Positions 21,137-30,449 of a stretch of 43,771 bases of DNA are shown one piece after another. The notes under the pieces are model-generated. The model had not been told where the DNA came from. It saw nothing but the letters and a program-made list of their open reading frames with translations, and made no database searches. How positions within the stretch are numbered: position 1 is the first letter of the stretch; each line of letters opens with the position of its first letter. Both the position numbers and the translations under genes were made by a program. The stretch is from Bacillota bacterium (GTDB lineage Bacteria; Bacillota; Dethiobacteria; DTU022). The stretch lies in the NCBI GenBank assembly GCA_016874655.1, contig VGTO01000004.1, positions 1 to 43,771 on the forward strand, in the 5' to 3' direction.

Positions 21137-24100
21137 TCAGGCCGGTCTTAAAGCCAGAATGCTTTCAATTTCGGCCAGCAGATTCTCGAGAAAAGCGGTT
21201 CCTTCCGGCAGCCCGGTAATTTTTACCTGAAGCGGTCTTAGTCCGGTTACGGTCATTCGCTTGGCCAGATGCGATGGGTGTAGTTCGAGCATGGATGGAT
21301 TCATGGTGGTGGCACTGCTAAATTCCAGCACAACACTGTTTTTTCGGCGGCTGATCAGCAAAATCTCGGCCTCAGCCGCTCTGACCCTGATCCGAGCCAC
21401 TTGAAGTAGCAATTTGCCCGGCTCAGGCGGCGAAGCGAAGCGATCAAGCAGCTCTTCTTCAATTTCGGACAATTCTTCAAGGCTGACCGCACTATAGATT
21501 TTCTGGTAGAAATCAATCTTCTGATCCTGGGCTGCGATATAAGAAGAGGGCAGGAAAGCGCTTATATTCAACTCCAGGCGCGGCTCAACCTTTGTTTCGA
21601 CTTTTACATTTTTCAAGAGCGCTACTGCCTGATCAAGCATTCGCACGTAGAGATCAAAACCGACAGCTGCGATAAAGCCATGTTGCTCAGAGCCGAGGAT
21701 ATTACCGGCGCCCCTGATTTCCAGATCACGCAGGGCAATCTTAAACCCGGAGCCCAGTTCGGTAAAATCCCTTATCGCTTTTAGTCTTTTGCGAGCCGCT
21801 TCGTTGATCAGTTTATCTTTACGGTAAGTGAGGTAGGCATAGGCGAGACGGCTGGAACGCCCAACCCGCCCCCGGATCTGGTAGAGCTGGGCCAGGCCAA
21901 AGCGGTCGGCATCAAAGACAATCAGAGTATTGACGTTGGGAATATCCAATCCCGATTCAATGATCGTTGAACTGACCAGGATCTGGTAGTGTCCTTCCTG
22001 AAAATCGACCATTACTTTTTCGAGTCTCGCTTCAGGCATCTGGCCATGCCCGACAGCGACTGCAGCTGAAGGGAAAAGCTGTGCTATACTCTCGGCGTAG
22101 GCATCAATCTGCTGTACCCGGTTGAATACTATAAAGACCTGGCCCTGCCGGCTTAATTCACGCTGGACTACTTCCCGAATCAGGGTTTCCGAGTATTCGA
22201 GCACATAGGTCTGCACCGGAAAGCGATCTTCGGGCGGGGTGTCGATAATACTTAAGTCCCGGGCACCGGCCAGGGATAGGTGGAGAGTGCGGGGAATCGG
22301 CGTTGCTGTCATAGCCAGGGTATCAACATCAAGGCGCATTTTCTTGATCTTCTCTTTCTGACGCACCCCAAAACGCTGCTCTTCATCAATAATCAGGAGT
22401 CCCAGATCATGAAAGCGTAAATCTTTAGCCAGCAGGCGATGGGTGCCGATGACCAGATCAATCTTGCCGGCAGCAATTTTAGCAAAAATCTCCTTTTGTC
22501 TGGCCGGTGGGACAAACCGGCTGAGCTGGGCAATTTGCACCGGAAAACCCTCAAAACGTTCCTGGAAAGTGCGATAGTGTTGCTGGGCCAGCACCGTGGT
22601 TGGCACCATAATCGCCACCTGCTTGCCTTCCAGGACCACTTTGAAAGCAGCCCGCATCGCCACCTCGGTTTTGCCATAACCCACATCTCCGCAGATCAGG
22701 CGATCCATGGGGTGCTCTTTTTCCAGGTCAGCCTTTACTTCATTAATTGCCTGCAGCTGATCCGGAGTCTCTTCAAAGGGAAAGCGAGCTTCAAACTCTT
22801 GCTGCCAGGGATGATCCGGGCCAAAGCTGTAGCCCTTTGCCGCGTGTCTGGCGGCATAGAGCTCCAGCAGCTCGCGAGCCAGATTTTCAACCGACTCGGT
22901 AACTTTGCTTTTTATCCGCTGCCACTCCGCTCCACCAAGACTATGAAGGTGCGGAGCCGGACTGTCGCCTCCGGAATACTTACGAATCAGACTAACCTGA
23001 TCAATGGGAATATAGAGTTTGTCTGTTCCCCGGTATTTTAGCAGTAAATAGTCCCGCTCGACCCCACTTACTGCCAGAGTCTGAATACCCTGAAATTGCC
23101 CTATGCCGTGCTGCTCGTGAACCACATAATCCCCTGTAGAAAGCTCTTTGTAGCTGCTAAGCAGGGTTCCCTCGCGCGTGCTGATCCTTCTCTTCTTCTT
23201 TCTTCCGGGCAGCAGGTTCTGTTCGGTAACGAGCGCCATCTGCAGGGCAGGGATGATAAAACCATCATCGGGAGCAGCACTCATCCTGATGCAATCAGGA
23301 GCACCCGGCAGTTGCTCTGTCAGCAAGCCGACCAGACGATTGACCCTCTCTTCGCTTGCGGCGGCCAGGTAAACCTGATACTGCTTTTGTTGCCAGTTTT
23401 GCAGATCTGTTTGGAACAGCTTCCACTGCCCGTGATAGTGGGCAGCGCTTATTAGATCAAGATTATATGATGCAGAAAATTTTATGATTGCTGAACTGTC
23501 AGCAATGGCATTTAAAGCGATGAGGTGACCGCTGTAGCGGGCCAATAACTGATCGAAACTCCAGAGCAGGTTTAAGTTTTCTCCAAACAGCATTCCTGCT
23601 GCATAAGAGTCACTAAAAAACTGTTTTAAATCTGCGCTCAGGGTCTTTTCTTTTTGCTGTAATAGCATTGTCTCTTCTAGGACCAACAAAGAAGACCCGG
23701 GTAAATAATCAAGCAGGGTGGCGCCTGCACCAAAAAAATAGGAGAAGTAACCGGTTAGCAGATCAAGCCCTTCCGGGGAAGCCAACCGCTCTAAGTCGCG
23801 ACCGACCTGCTGGTTTAGCCTGGCAGCAGTTTCTCTTTCACCACGCTTACGCAGCTTCGAGAGGGCTTGATCAAGATCGCTTTTAATCAGGGGCGCGACT
23901 TTTTGATAGTGATCTTCATTGAGCATCAGTTCGCGGGCCGGCGCGATCAAGACCGCATTAATTATTTCGATGGAGCGCTGGTTTTGGGGATCGTAAAATC
24001 GAATTGATTCCAGGTTATTGTCAAAGAGCTCCAGGCGTACCGGTCTGCCCAGGCCAGGCGAAAAGATGTCAACAATATTCCCGCGGGCGCTAAACTGCCC

Positions 24101-24622
24101 GGGCACCTCCGTCAACGAGCTTCTTTCATACCCCCTGGCGACCAGTCCGCCAATCAGATCTTCGCGATTTAAAAGATCACCACTTTTTATCTTAAGCGTC
24201 AGATTCAGCCAATCAGCGGGGGGCAAGTTTCTGCTTAAAAGGGCGGCCAGCGGCGCAACGTAAATCCCAGTGGCACCTCCAAGCAACCATTGCATAAACT
24301 TAAGCCTCTGATGTTGGATCTCTTCACTGCGTGACAAGATCGTGGGGCTGACAAAAAGCTCCCGAGCCGGAAGCAGCATTACCTGCCCGGGCAAAAAAGC
24401 CTCGAGGTTGGTAAAAGCCTTTTCAGCGCCTGCCTGGTCGGCTGTGACCAGCAGCAGAGGACGACCTGAATAGTGGCCCAGGGCAGAGAGAAAAAAATCA
24501 CCGGCACTGCCTTCAATGCCATGAAATTCAACCCGGTAACCGGTCTTTTTATTTAAGTGATCAAGCAGGAATGTAAACTGCTCATCTTTGAGCCAGAGGG
24601 CTAACAATTCTGTAAGCTGCAA
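21137..24622 (-). CDS. mfd: Transcription-repair coupling factor
   Basis: GDYVVHEQHGIGQFQGI, GDVGYGKTEVAMRAAFK, ATPIPRTLHLSL; TTG start at 24622 after agaaaggag, so the ORF track over-extends. Confidence 0.97.
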   Translation of the reverse strand: MQLTELLALWLKDEQFTFLLDHLNKKTGYRVEFHGIEGSAGDFFLSALGHYSGRPLLLVTADQAGAEKAFTNLEAFLPGQVMLLPARELFVSPTILSRSEEIQHQRLKFMQWLLGGATGIYVAPLAALLSRNLPPADWLNLTLKIKSGDLLNREDLIGGLVARGYERSSLTEVPGQFSARGNIVDIFSPGLGRPVRLELFDNNLESIRFYDPQNQRSIEIINAVLIAPARELMLNEDHYQKVAPLIKSDLDQALSKLRKRGERETAARLNQQVGRDLERLASPEGLDLLTGYFSYFFGAGATLLDYLPGSSLLVLEETMLLQQKEKTLSADLKQFFSDSYAAGMLFGENLNLLWSFDQLLARYSGHLIALNAIADSSAIIKFSASYNLDLISAAHYHGQWKLFQTDLQNWQQKQYQVYLAAASEERVNRLVGLLTEQLPGAPDCIRMSAAPDDGFIIPALQMALVTEQNLLPGRKKKRRISTREGTLLSSYKELSTGDYVVHEQHGIGQFQGIQTLAVSGVERDYLLLKYRGTDKLYIPIDQVSLIRKYSGGDSPAPHLHSLGGAEWQRIKSKVTESVENLARELLELYAARHAAKGYSFGPDHPWQQEFEARFPFEETPDQLQAINEVKADLEKEHPMDRLICGDVGYGKTEVAMRAAFKVVLEGKQVAIMVPTTVLAQQHYRTFQERFEGFPVQIAQLSRFVPPARQKEIFAKIAAGKIDLVIGTHRLLAKDLRFHDLGLLIIDEEQRFGVRQKEKIKKMRLDVDTLAMTATPIPRTLHLSLAGARDLSIIDTPPEDRFPVQTYVLEYSETLIREVVQRELSRQGQVFIVFNRVQQIDAYAESIAQLFPSAAVAVGHGQMPEARLEKVMVDFQEGHYQILVSSTIIESGLDIPNVNTLIVFDADRFGLAQLYQIRGRVGRSSRLAYAYLTYRKDKLINEAARKRLKAIRDFTELGSGFKIALRDLEIRGAGNILGSEQHGFIAAVGFDLYVRMLDQAVALLKNVKVETKVEPRLELNISAFLPSSYIAAQDQKIDFYQKIYSAVSLEELSEIEEELLDRFASPPEPGKLLLQVARIRVRAAEAEILLISRRKNSVVLEFSSATTMNPSMLELHPSHLAKRMTVTGLRPLQVKITGLPEGTAFLENLLAEIESILALRPA

Positions 24623-24708
24623 ACGGTTACTCCTTTCTGCGGTGGTAATGGCGTACAGCAGAAGAGGGGAAAATAATAATTTTCCCCTGATCAGCTGTTG
24701 GAACAATT

Positions 24709-24819
24709 TTAACCAAGATCAGACCAAACCACTTCAACCGCAGTAAATACTTTAGTAAAAAGCAGTTTTCCCGGGTGGCGACCGTAAAATGTCTGACCCA
24801 GTTTAGAAATAAAAAAGCT
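24709..24819 (-). pseudogene. Possible short orphan coding fragment
   Basis: Open frame SLSFFISKLGQTFYGRHPGKLLFTKVFTAVEVVWSDLG* with no canonical start. Confidence 0.25.
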
Positions 24820-26000
24820 TAGACTTCAACTGCTGCTGCCTGCTGGTTCATCTTTTTCTTCCTCACAATCAGGAAGTAAGTAAATACTCCGGCCAAGACA
24901 AGCAGCGCAATAGCCAGCAAGGGCCGATAAAAGATCCAGGCAATGGCGATGACCACAAAAGTCAGGATTATGGCGATCAACCCGGCGATTAAGCCAATCC
25001 CCGATGATAGCAAACGGCCGAGAAACGGCAAGACCACCCCAACAGTAGCTAAAGGCTTCAGTATTGTGTTGAGACCGATGAAAAAGAGGAAAAAGCCGAG
25101 GACTCTGAAGATCCAGGTCCGTAATACATTGGCCGCCTTGGCTGCTTCTATCATCTCTTCAGCAGAATGCATTCCCGGTCTTAAGATCTCGATCGTTGTA
25201 TTCTGTTCCGTTCGGAAAGGACCAATCTGTCCATTCATCACCCGGCCTAAGACCGATACCTGACCCGGTACCGCGTACTGGTGTGAAATTCTAACATCAC
25301 CGATCTGCGGAGTGCCGGGATTACCGATATAAATCTGGTTTTTGGAAATAGCTGCTTTTTCTAAGATGGGCTCGGGGATGTTCGCCAGGTCAGGATTGGT
25401 ATAATCAATAGGCTGGTTGGCCGAAATCTGACCGATCAGGCCTGGCGATAGAGTATAGGCGCCAATCATTACTAGTTGGACAGACCAGGACTGTCCCTGG
25501 TAAGGCATCTGGGCCGGATTGGCATTTCTGGTTCTGGCCTCGGGATCTTTAAAAGATGAAGACTGAATCAGCGATGAAGACCATACCGGCTCGTAGGTGT
25601 ATGTAGTGGTTGTTTCCTCGGTTCCGCCTACCTTTTCAACCGTTTCGGTGGTGGCGATCTCTTTCCACTGGTACATCTCAACCTGGCGGACAAGATGGAT
25701 CGCACCTATGCTGACTCCCAGTTCACTATCCACTAAAATTTCCGGGGTGGAGGTTTCACCGATGCCGTGAACAAACTGGCCTTCCATCTCCGGCGCCAGG
25801 CTATTCAGATCTGCCGCCACAACGCTGCCGGCACCCTCTTCCAAGCCTTTATAGACTCTTACAGCATAACCCTCATTAATCCATAACACCGGAAAAGCTG
25901 CAATAAAGAGGATTAATCCGATTAGGACTCCTTTAATCGAGCCCATCATCCGGTTACCGTAATTTTGTTTGGTAACCACCTTATATGGTTGATTAGCCAT
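24819..26000 (-). CDS. TMEM43 family membrane protein
   Basis: N-terminal TM, large soluble domain, C-terminal TM cluster like the TMEM43/LUMA family; RBS gggaggg before ATG at 26000. Confidence 0.8.
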   Translation of the reverse strand: MANQPYKVVTKQNYGNRMMGSIKGVLIGLILFIAAFPVLWINEGYAVRVYKGLEEGAGSVVAADLNSLAPEMEGQFVHGIGETSTPEILVDSELGVSIGAIHLVRQVEMYQWKEIATTETVEKVGGTEETTTTYTYEPVWSSSLIQSSSFKDPEARTRNANPAQMPYQGQSWSVQLVMIGAYTLSPGLIGQISANQPIDYTNPDLANIPEPILEKAAISKNQIYIGNPGTPQIGDVRISHQYAVPGQVSVLGRVMNGQIGPFRTEQNTTIEILRPGMHSAEEMIEAAKAANVLRTWIFRVLGFFLFFIGLNTILKPLATVGVVLPFLGRLLSSGIGLIAGLIAIILTFVVIAIAWIFYRPLLAIALLVLAGVFTYFLIVRKKKMNQQAAAVEV

Positions 26001-26155
26001 AGAAACCCCTCCCTTTATCAATAATTATTATAATGTAACAGGCCGCTAATCCTTGGACAACAAAGGAATCAGGGATTCTGATGACAAGATGATACCACGG
26101 CAGAAGAGCGCAAAGCAAGCTGAACTTATGCAAATTTGGGAAGTTACTGACCTGT

Positions 26156-26194
26156 TTACCTGACAAACAAATGAAGGTAGCAAATGTTACCTGA
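26156..26194 (+). promoter_or_regulatory. Candidate upstream activator sites for the sigma-54 promoter
   Basis: TTACCTGA at 26156-26163 and 26187-26194 (31 bp apart); the second overlaps near-palindrome GGTAGCAAATGTTACC (26176-26191). Confidence 0.5.
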
Positions 26195-26319
26195 TTACGT
26201 CACATTAATACCGTATCCATTCTACAATCAGCAATAAGTTCAAGCATAACAGCATCGCCACAGTGAGCCAGGCCGAAGCAGGCCAGTGTTTACTAGTAAA
26301 TTTATTAAAGGATTGCTAG

Positions 26320-26337
26320 TTGGCACAAAGATTGCTT
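26320..26337 (+). promoter_or_regulatory. Sigma-54 (-24/-12) promoter
   Basis: tTGGCACaaagaTTGCTt; GG and GC spaced as in the -24/-12 consensus; about 60 nt upstream of the transporter start. Confidence 0.88.
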
Positions 26338-26393
26338 AAGTATGTTTCAGCAAGATTAATATGACGCAGCGAGAGAGAAAGGAGGCAATAACA

Positions 26394-27491
26394 ATGATCG
26401 ACAAGTGCGCATTCTGGAACGAATACGATTCAACAGCAGGGCATATCTGCTACTGTGAACTGGCCGCTTTTAACCGTCCGGTTAACCCTAATTTTCTGGA
26501 GGCCATCGGCTGCTCCAAAGAAAAACGGGTTGAATGCATGAAAACGATGGTGTATGCAACCGGAGCCGGGTTGGTCCCCGCAGAGCTGCCTGCACCAGTG
26601 TCTGCTCCCGCCACAGTTACCACACCGGTATTGTCCTGCGACCCGCCTGCAGAAATTGCCAAGACAGTGGTCGGAGTTGCTCAGAAAAAGGTTGCTACAG
26701 CAATTCCAGCCCTGATGATGTTGGCTATTCTCGCCGGTGCTTACATCGCCATGGGAGCAGTACTCTTTACCATTGTCACCAATGACTTAGCCTTATACAT
26801 TGGTGACGGCCTGAGCCGCCTGGTTGGGGGAGTTGCTTTTTCCCTGGGACTGATTCTGGTCGTATTGGGAGGAGCCGAATTATTCACCGGTAATAATTTG
26901 CTGGTCGCCGGCTATCTCGACAAAAAACTTAGCGGCAGACAGGTTCTTACCAACTGGTTCTGGGTTTATCTGTTCAACTTTGTTGGAGCCCTGGTGATCG
27001 TAGTGCTCTTTTACTACTCAGGGATCTGGAAAGCCAATGACGGAGGAGTAGTGACCAGAATCATTAACATCGCCGTGGCTAAGAGCAGCCTGACCTGGAG
27101 CGAGGCCCTGTTCAGGGGCATCCTCTGCAATTGGCTGGTCTGCCTGGCGGTCTGGCTTTCGCTGGCCGGCAAAGATGCAATCAGCAAGATTTTGGGAATC
27201 ATGATTCCGATCAGCGCTTTTGTCGCGGCCGGATTCGAACACTCGATTGCTAACATGTACTTCATTCCAATGGGTTTGATGCTGAAAAGCAGTGCTTTAG
27301 CCCAGGGACTTTTCACGCCGGCCGTGCTGCAGAGTTTGAGCTGGCAGGCTTTCTTCATCAACAACCTGGTACCGGTAACTATCGGCAACATTATCGGCGG
27401 AGTAGTCTTCGTGGCGATCGCCTACTGGACCTGCTATCTACGGCCACTGATGTCGAAAGAGATTGCCGTCAGTGCAAAGTTGCATATTTAA
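26394..27491 (+). CDS. Formate/nitrite transporter (FNT) family protein with N-terminal Cys-rich domain
   Basis: FNT-like core (GGAELFTGNNLLVAG, RGILCNWLVCLAVWLSLAGKD, AAGFEHSIANMYFIPMG); N-terminal CAFWNEY...CYC...GCSKEKRVEC; ATG at 26394 after aaaggagg. Confidence 0.93.
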   Translation: MIDKCAFWNEYDSTAGHICYCELAAFNRPVNPNFLEAIGCSKEKRVECMKTMVYATGAGLVPAELPAPVSAPATVTTPVLSCDPPAEIAKTVVGVAQKKVATAIPALMMLAILAGAYIAMGAVLFTIVTNDLALYIGDGLSRLVGGVAFSLGLILVVLGGAELFTGNNLLVAGYLDKKLSGRQVLTNWFWVYLFNFVGALVIVVLFYYSGIWKANDGGVVTRIINIAVAKSSLTWSEALFRGILCNWLVCLAVWLSLAGKDAISKILGIMIPISAFVAAGFEHSIANMYFIPMGLMLKSSALAQGLFTPAVLQSLSWQAFFINNLVPVTIGNIIGGVVFVAIAYWTCYLRPLMSKEIAVSAKLHI

Positions 27492-27528
27492 GGTGGCGCC
27501 GGAAAAGATAATTTAGGGAGTGAGAATT

Positions 27529-27786
27529 ATGGAAAAAATGGTAAGTTGCCCGAACTGGAAAGAATACCAGAGCCTTAACGGATGGGTAATGTTTTGTGGG
27601 GCTGGCGCCTACGGCCGCAAACTGACGGCGCAGGAGGCACGCAGCTGCGGCTGCAATGAACTGCAAAGATCAAAATGCAAAAAAATCATGGAAAACAATG
27701 TCGGTTACGGCCTGGTTCCGGAAATCTGTGAAGAATCGTTTGCCGAGGAAGCAAGAACAAACCTGGAACCGGTAAAAATAGTTTAA
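27529..27786 (+). CDS. Small Cys-rich protein paralogous to the N-terminus of the upstream FNT transporter
   Basis: MEKMVSCPNWKEYQSLNGWVMFC...GCNELQRSKC...GYGLVPE; gapless Cys alignment with the transporter; gggagtgag RBS. Confidence 0.85.
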   Translation: MEKMVSCPNWKEYQSLNGWVMFCGAGAYGRKLTAQEARSCGCNELQRSKCKKIMENNVGYGLVPEICEESFAEEARTNLEPVKIV

Positions 27787-27819
27787 GGGGAAATCTGATC
27801 TTTTGCTCATACTGGAACA

Positions 27820-27853
27820 TTAAAGGGGACACATTCTTTGGTGTCCCCTTTAA
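27820..27853. terminator. 13-bp perfect hairpin between the Cys-rich gene and the ADH gene (terminator, processing signal or REP-like)
   Basis: ttaaaggggacac-attctttg-gtgtcccctttaa. Confidence 0.6.
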
Positions 27854-28004
27854 GATGCTTAACCACCTTAATGAGATTGATCAAGTTAGATTTTTATCAA
27901 GTGGGCATCATAAAATAATGGTTTTTCAGAAGAAGCAGGTATTACCACCGATTATATCGAAGGTTCATGCAGAAAAAGATCTGCTAAAGGAGGAGGGTCA
28001 TAGG

Positions 28005-29174
28005 GTGTATACCAGTAAATTCGTGACCCCGGAAATTATTTTTGGTACCGGATCACTGGACCAGATTGGCGAATGCTGCAGCCGACTGGGTTCAACGAAG
28101 GTTTTTCTGGTCGCCGACCAGGGCATCGAACGCTGCGGCTGGGTGGATAAGGCCCTGGTTTTCTTACGCGAAGCCAGTCTTGACCACTTTCTGTGGAGTG
28201 ACTTTTCTGCCAACCCCCGCGATTTTGAAGTAGAGGAAGGATGCAAGCGTTACTTAAAAGCAGGCTGTGACGCCGTTTTGGCGATTGGCGGCGGTAGCGC
28301 TGTCGACATTGCCAAGGCTGTAGCCACCTTGTCAACCAACCCTGGCCGGATCCACGATTACGAAGGTATCGATATGATCCAGGAACCACTCCCTCCGCTG
28401 ATTGTTGTTCCATCCACTGCCGGCTCCGGCGCCGAGGTATCACAGTTTGCCATAATCTCTGACAGTAAACGTAAAATAAAAATGACCATCATTTCAAAAT
28501 CTCTGGTCCCTGATATCGCGGTTTCCGACCCCCTTATACTTTCCACTGTCAACAGCAAACTGACTGCCAACACCGGCATGGAGGCGTTAAGCCATGCTGT
28601 GGAAGCTTACCTCTCCCTTGCAGCCACGGATATGACAGATATTCATGCCCTGCAAGCGATCAGGCTAATCGCAGCCAGCTTACGCTCATCGGTGGCCAGC
28701 CAGGTTGATGAAGCGGCCAAGATTGCCATGGGCCAGGCCAGCCTGCATGCCGGTATTGCTTTCTCTAACGCCGTACTGGGCCTGACTCACGCTATGACGC
28801 ACCAGATTGGCGGCCTCTTTGATCAACCGATCGGTTCGATTAGCGCCGTTTTGTTGCCATACGTGATGCGTTTTAACATGATTGCCTGTATTGACAAGTA
28901 TGCCGCCATTGCTGAAGCAATGGGCGCGCAGACCAAACATCTCACAAAGCGTGAAGCAGCAGAAATGGCGATCGAGATGGTCCGTGAGTTGGCCCGCGAT
29001 GTGGGGATACCGGCCGGTCTGGCCGAATTAGAGCTACCGGAGGAAGCTATTCCTGAACTAAGCCGCAACGCGATGAACGATGCCTGCTTTATTACCAACC
29101 CCCGTGATGCTGATGAGGATGATATCAGCAATATCTTTCGTGAAGTTTTAAAAACCAGGGGAGGTGAGCATTAA
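28005..29174 (+). CDS. Iron-containing alcohol dehydrogenase
   Basis: GGGSAVDIAKAVA, STAGSGAEVSQFAI, GMEALSHAVEAYLS, LTHAMTHQIGG; GTG at 28005 after aggaggg. Confidence 0.93.
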   Translation: MYTSKFVTPEIIFGTGSLDQIGECCSRLGSTKVFLVADQGIERCGWVDKALVFLREASLDHFLWSDFSANPRDFEVEEGCKRYLKAGCDAVLAIGGGSAVDIAKAVATLSTNPGRIHDYEGIDMIQEPLPPLIVVPSTAGSGAEVSQFAIISDSKRKIKMTIISKSLVPDIAVSDPLILSTVNSKLTANTGMEALSHAVEAYLSLAATDMTDIHALQAIRLIAASLRSSVASQVDEAAKIAMGQASLHAGIAFSNAVLGLTHAMTHQIGGLFDQPIGSISAVLLPYVMRFNMIACIDKYAAIAEAMGAQTKHLTKREAAEMAIEMVRELARDVGIPAGLAELELPEEAIPELSRNAMNDACFITNPRDADEDDISNIFREVLKTRGGEH

Positions 29175-30355
29175 TGGTTATTAGGAGCAAAAAAATATTA
29201 ATCGAAAAACTTACCGGTGTACACAGTTCAAAAAAGTCATACTATGTTGCCCTGAAGAATAAAATCAACGAGCTACTGGAGATTAAACGCGACTGGGAGG
29301 TTACTTTTTCCGCTGTCACCGATCTTCTGGTCTTTATCAACCAGGATTATGAGATCCAGCGTGTAAATCAGGCGGCTACCGATTTTTTTACAATGCCCGA
29401 GGAAAAAGTGGTCGGCGCAAAGTGTTACCAGATTTTTTACGGCCGCGAAGCAAAATGCAATCCCTGCCTGGGAGATCAGGTGCTGCAATCCCAAAAAACG
29501 TCATACCAGCAATCGCGGACCCGTTATAACCGTGTGCTCGATATTTTTGCCTACCCTGCCTTCACCGAGCAGGACGAACCTTACGGCGTAACCTATTACG
29601 CTAAGGATGTTACCCGTTTTGTAGATTCGATCAAACTGGTTTCAATGGGTGAAATGTCAGCCGGAGTGGCCCACGAGTTAAACAGCCCGCTGACCGCTAT
29701 AGTTGGCAACGCCCAACTGCTGCTGAGGGAATCTGATCCTGATAATCCACAGCACCAGCTGATCAAAGACATACACAGCAGCGGAATTCGCTGCCAGCGG
29801 ATCATCAAAAACCTACTGACCTTCTCGCGGCAGGATGAGTTTTCTTTTGAGGATGTCAACCTAAACGATGTGGTTGACAGTGCTTTAGCCCTTGCTACTT
29901 ACCAGATCGAAAAAAGCAGAATTGAACTGCTTGTCAATAAACACCCGGATATTCCTAAGATTTCGGGCAGTGCGAACAGCCTGGAGCAAATTATCGTAAA
30001 CCTGCTGCTTAACGCCAGAGATGCTGTAGAAAGCAAGTTTCAGGCCGGAGGTAAAAATGGAACAATCGGCCAGATCACATTGGATACCAGACTTCACCCT
30101 GAGGGGGAACTTGCCCTGGTTGAAATCTCCGATAACGGCTGCGGTATTGAACAGGACGATATCCCCCAGATTTTTAATCCATTTTTCACTACCAAGCAAA
30201 GTGGTAAAGGCACCGGTCTTGGCCTCTCAGTCAGCCTGGGCATCGCCCAGGCCCATGGCGGGTTCATCGATGTGCAGACCGTAATTGGTCAGGGCAGCAC
30301 TTTTAGCCTGATTCTGCCGCTGAAGAAGGCTGACTGTGAAAGCGAAGAGAGCTGA
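29174..30355 (+). CDS. PAS domain histidine kinase (NtrB-like)
   Basis: PAS with CYQIFYGREAKCNPC; H-box GVAHELNSPLTAI; HATPase NLLLNARDAV and GTGLGLSVS. Confidence 0.93.
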   Translation: MVIRSKKILIEKLTGVHSSKKSYYVALKNKINELLEIKRDWEVTFSAVTDLLVFINQDYEIQRVNQAATDFFTMPEEKVVGAKCYQIFYGREAKCNPCLGDQVLQSQKTSYQQSRTRYNRVLDIFAYPAFTEQDEPYGVTYYAKDVTRFVDSIKLVSMGEMSAGVAHELNSPLTAIVGNAQLLLRESDPDNPQHQLIKDIHSSGIRCQRIIKNLLTFSRQDEFSFEDVNLNDVVDSALALATYQIEKSRIELLVNKHPDIPKISGSANSLEQIIVNLLLNARDAVESKFQAGGKNGTIGQITLDTRLHPEGELALVEISDNGCGIEQDDIPQIFNPFFTTKQSGKGTGLGLSVSLGIAQAHGGFIDVQTVIGQGSTFSLILPLKKADCESEES

Positions 30356-30449
30356 ATGTGTAAAATAAATCAGCTGATAAGCCACTGAGGGTTCTACCTT
30401 TCTGAATAGCCGGATCCCGATTTGCCCGGGTTTACACTGGAGGTTGAAT

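Noticed and set aside
22439-23041. 200-aa plus-strand ORF antisense to mfd
   Set aside because: Lies entirely within mfd helicase coding sequence; shadow ORF.
24623-24706. N-terminal extension of mfd in the ORF track (MFQQLIRGKLLFSPLLLYAITTAERSNR)
   Set aside because: A TTG with a good agaaaggag RBS at 24622 matches the expected Mfd start better.
27855-28004. N-terminal extension of Fe-ADH in the ORF track (MLNHLNEIDQVRFL...)
   Set aside because: GTG at 28005 with an aggaggg RBS fits the family N-terminus; the upstream ATG lies beside the hairpin.
28036-28443. 135-aa minus-strand ORF within the Fe-ADH gene
   Set aside because: Arg/Ser/Pro-rich shadow of the ADH frame.
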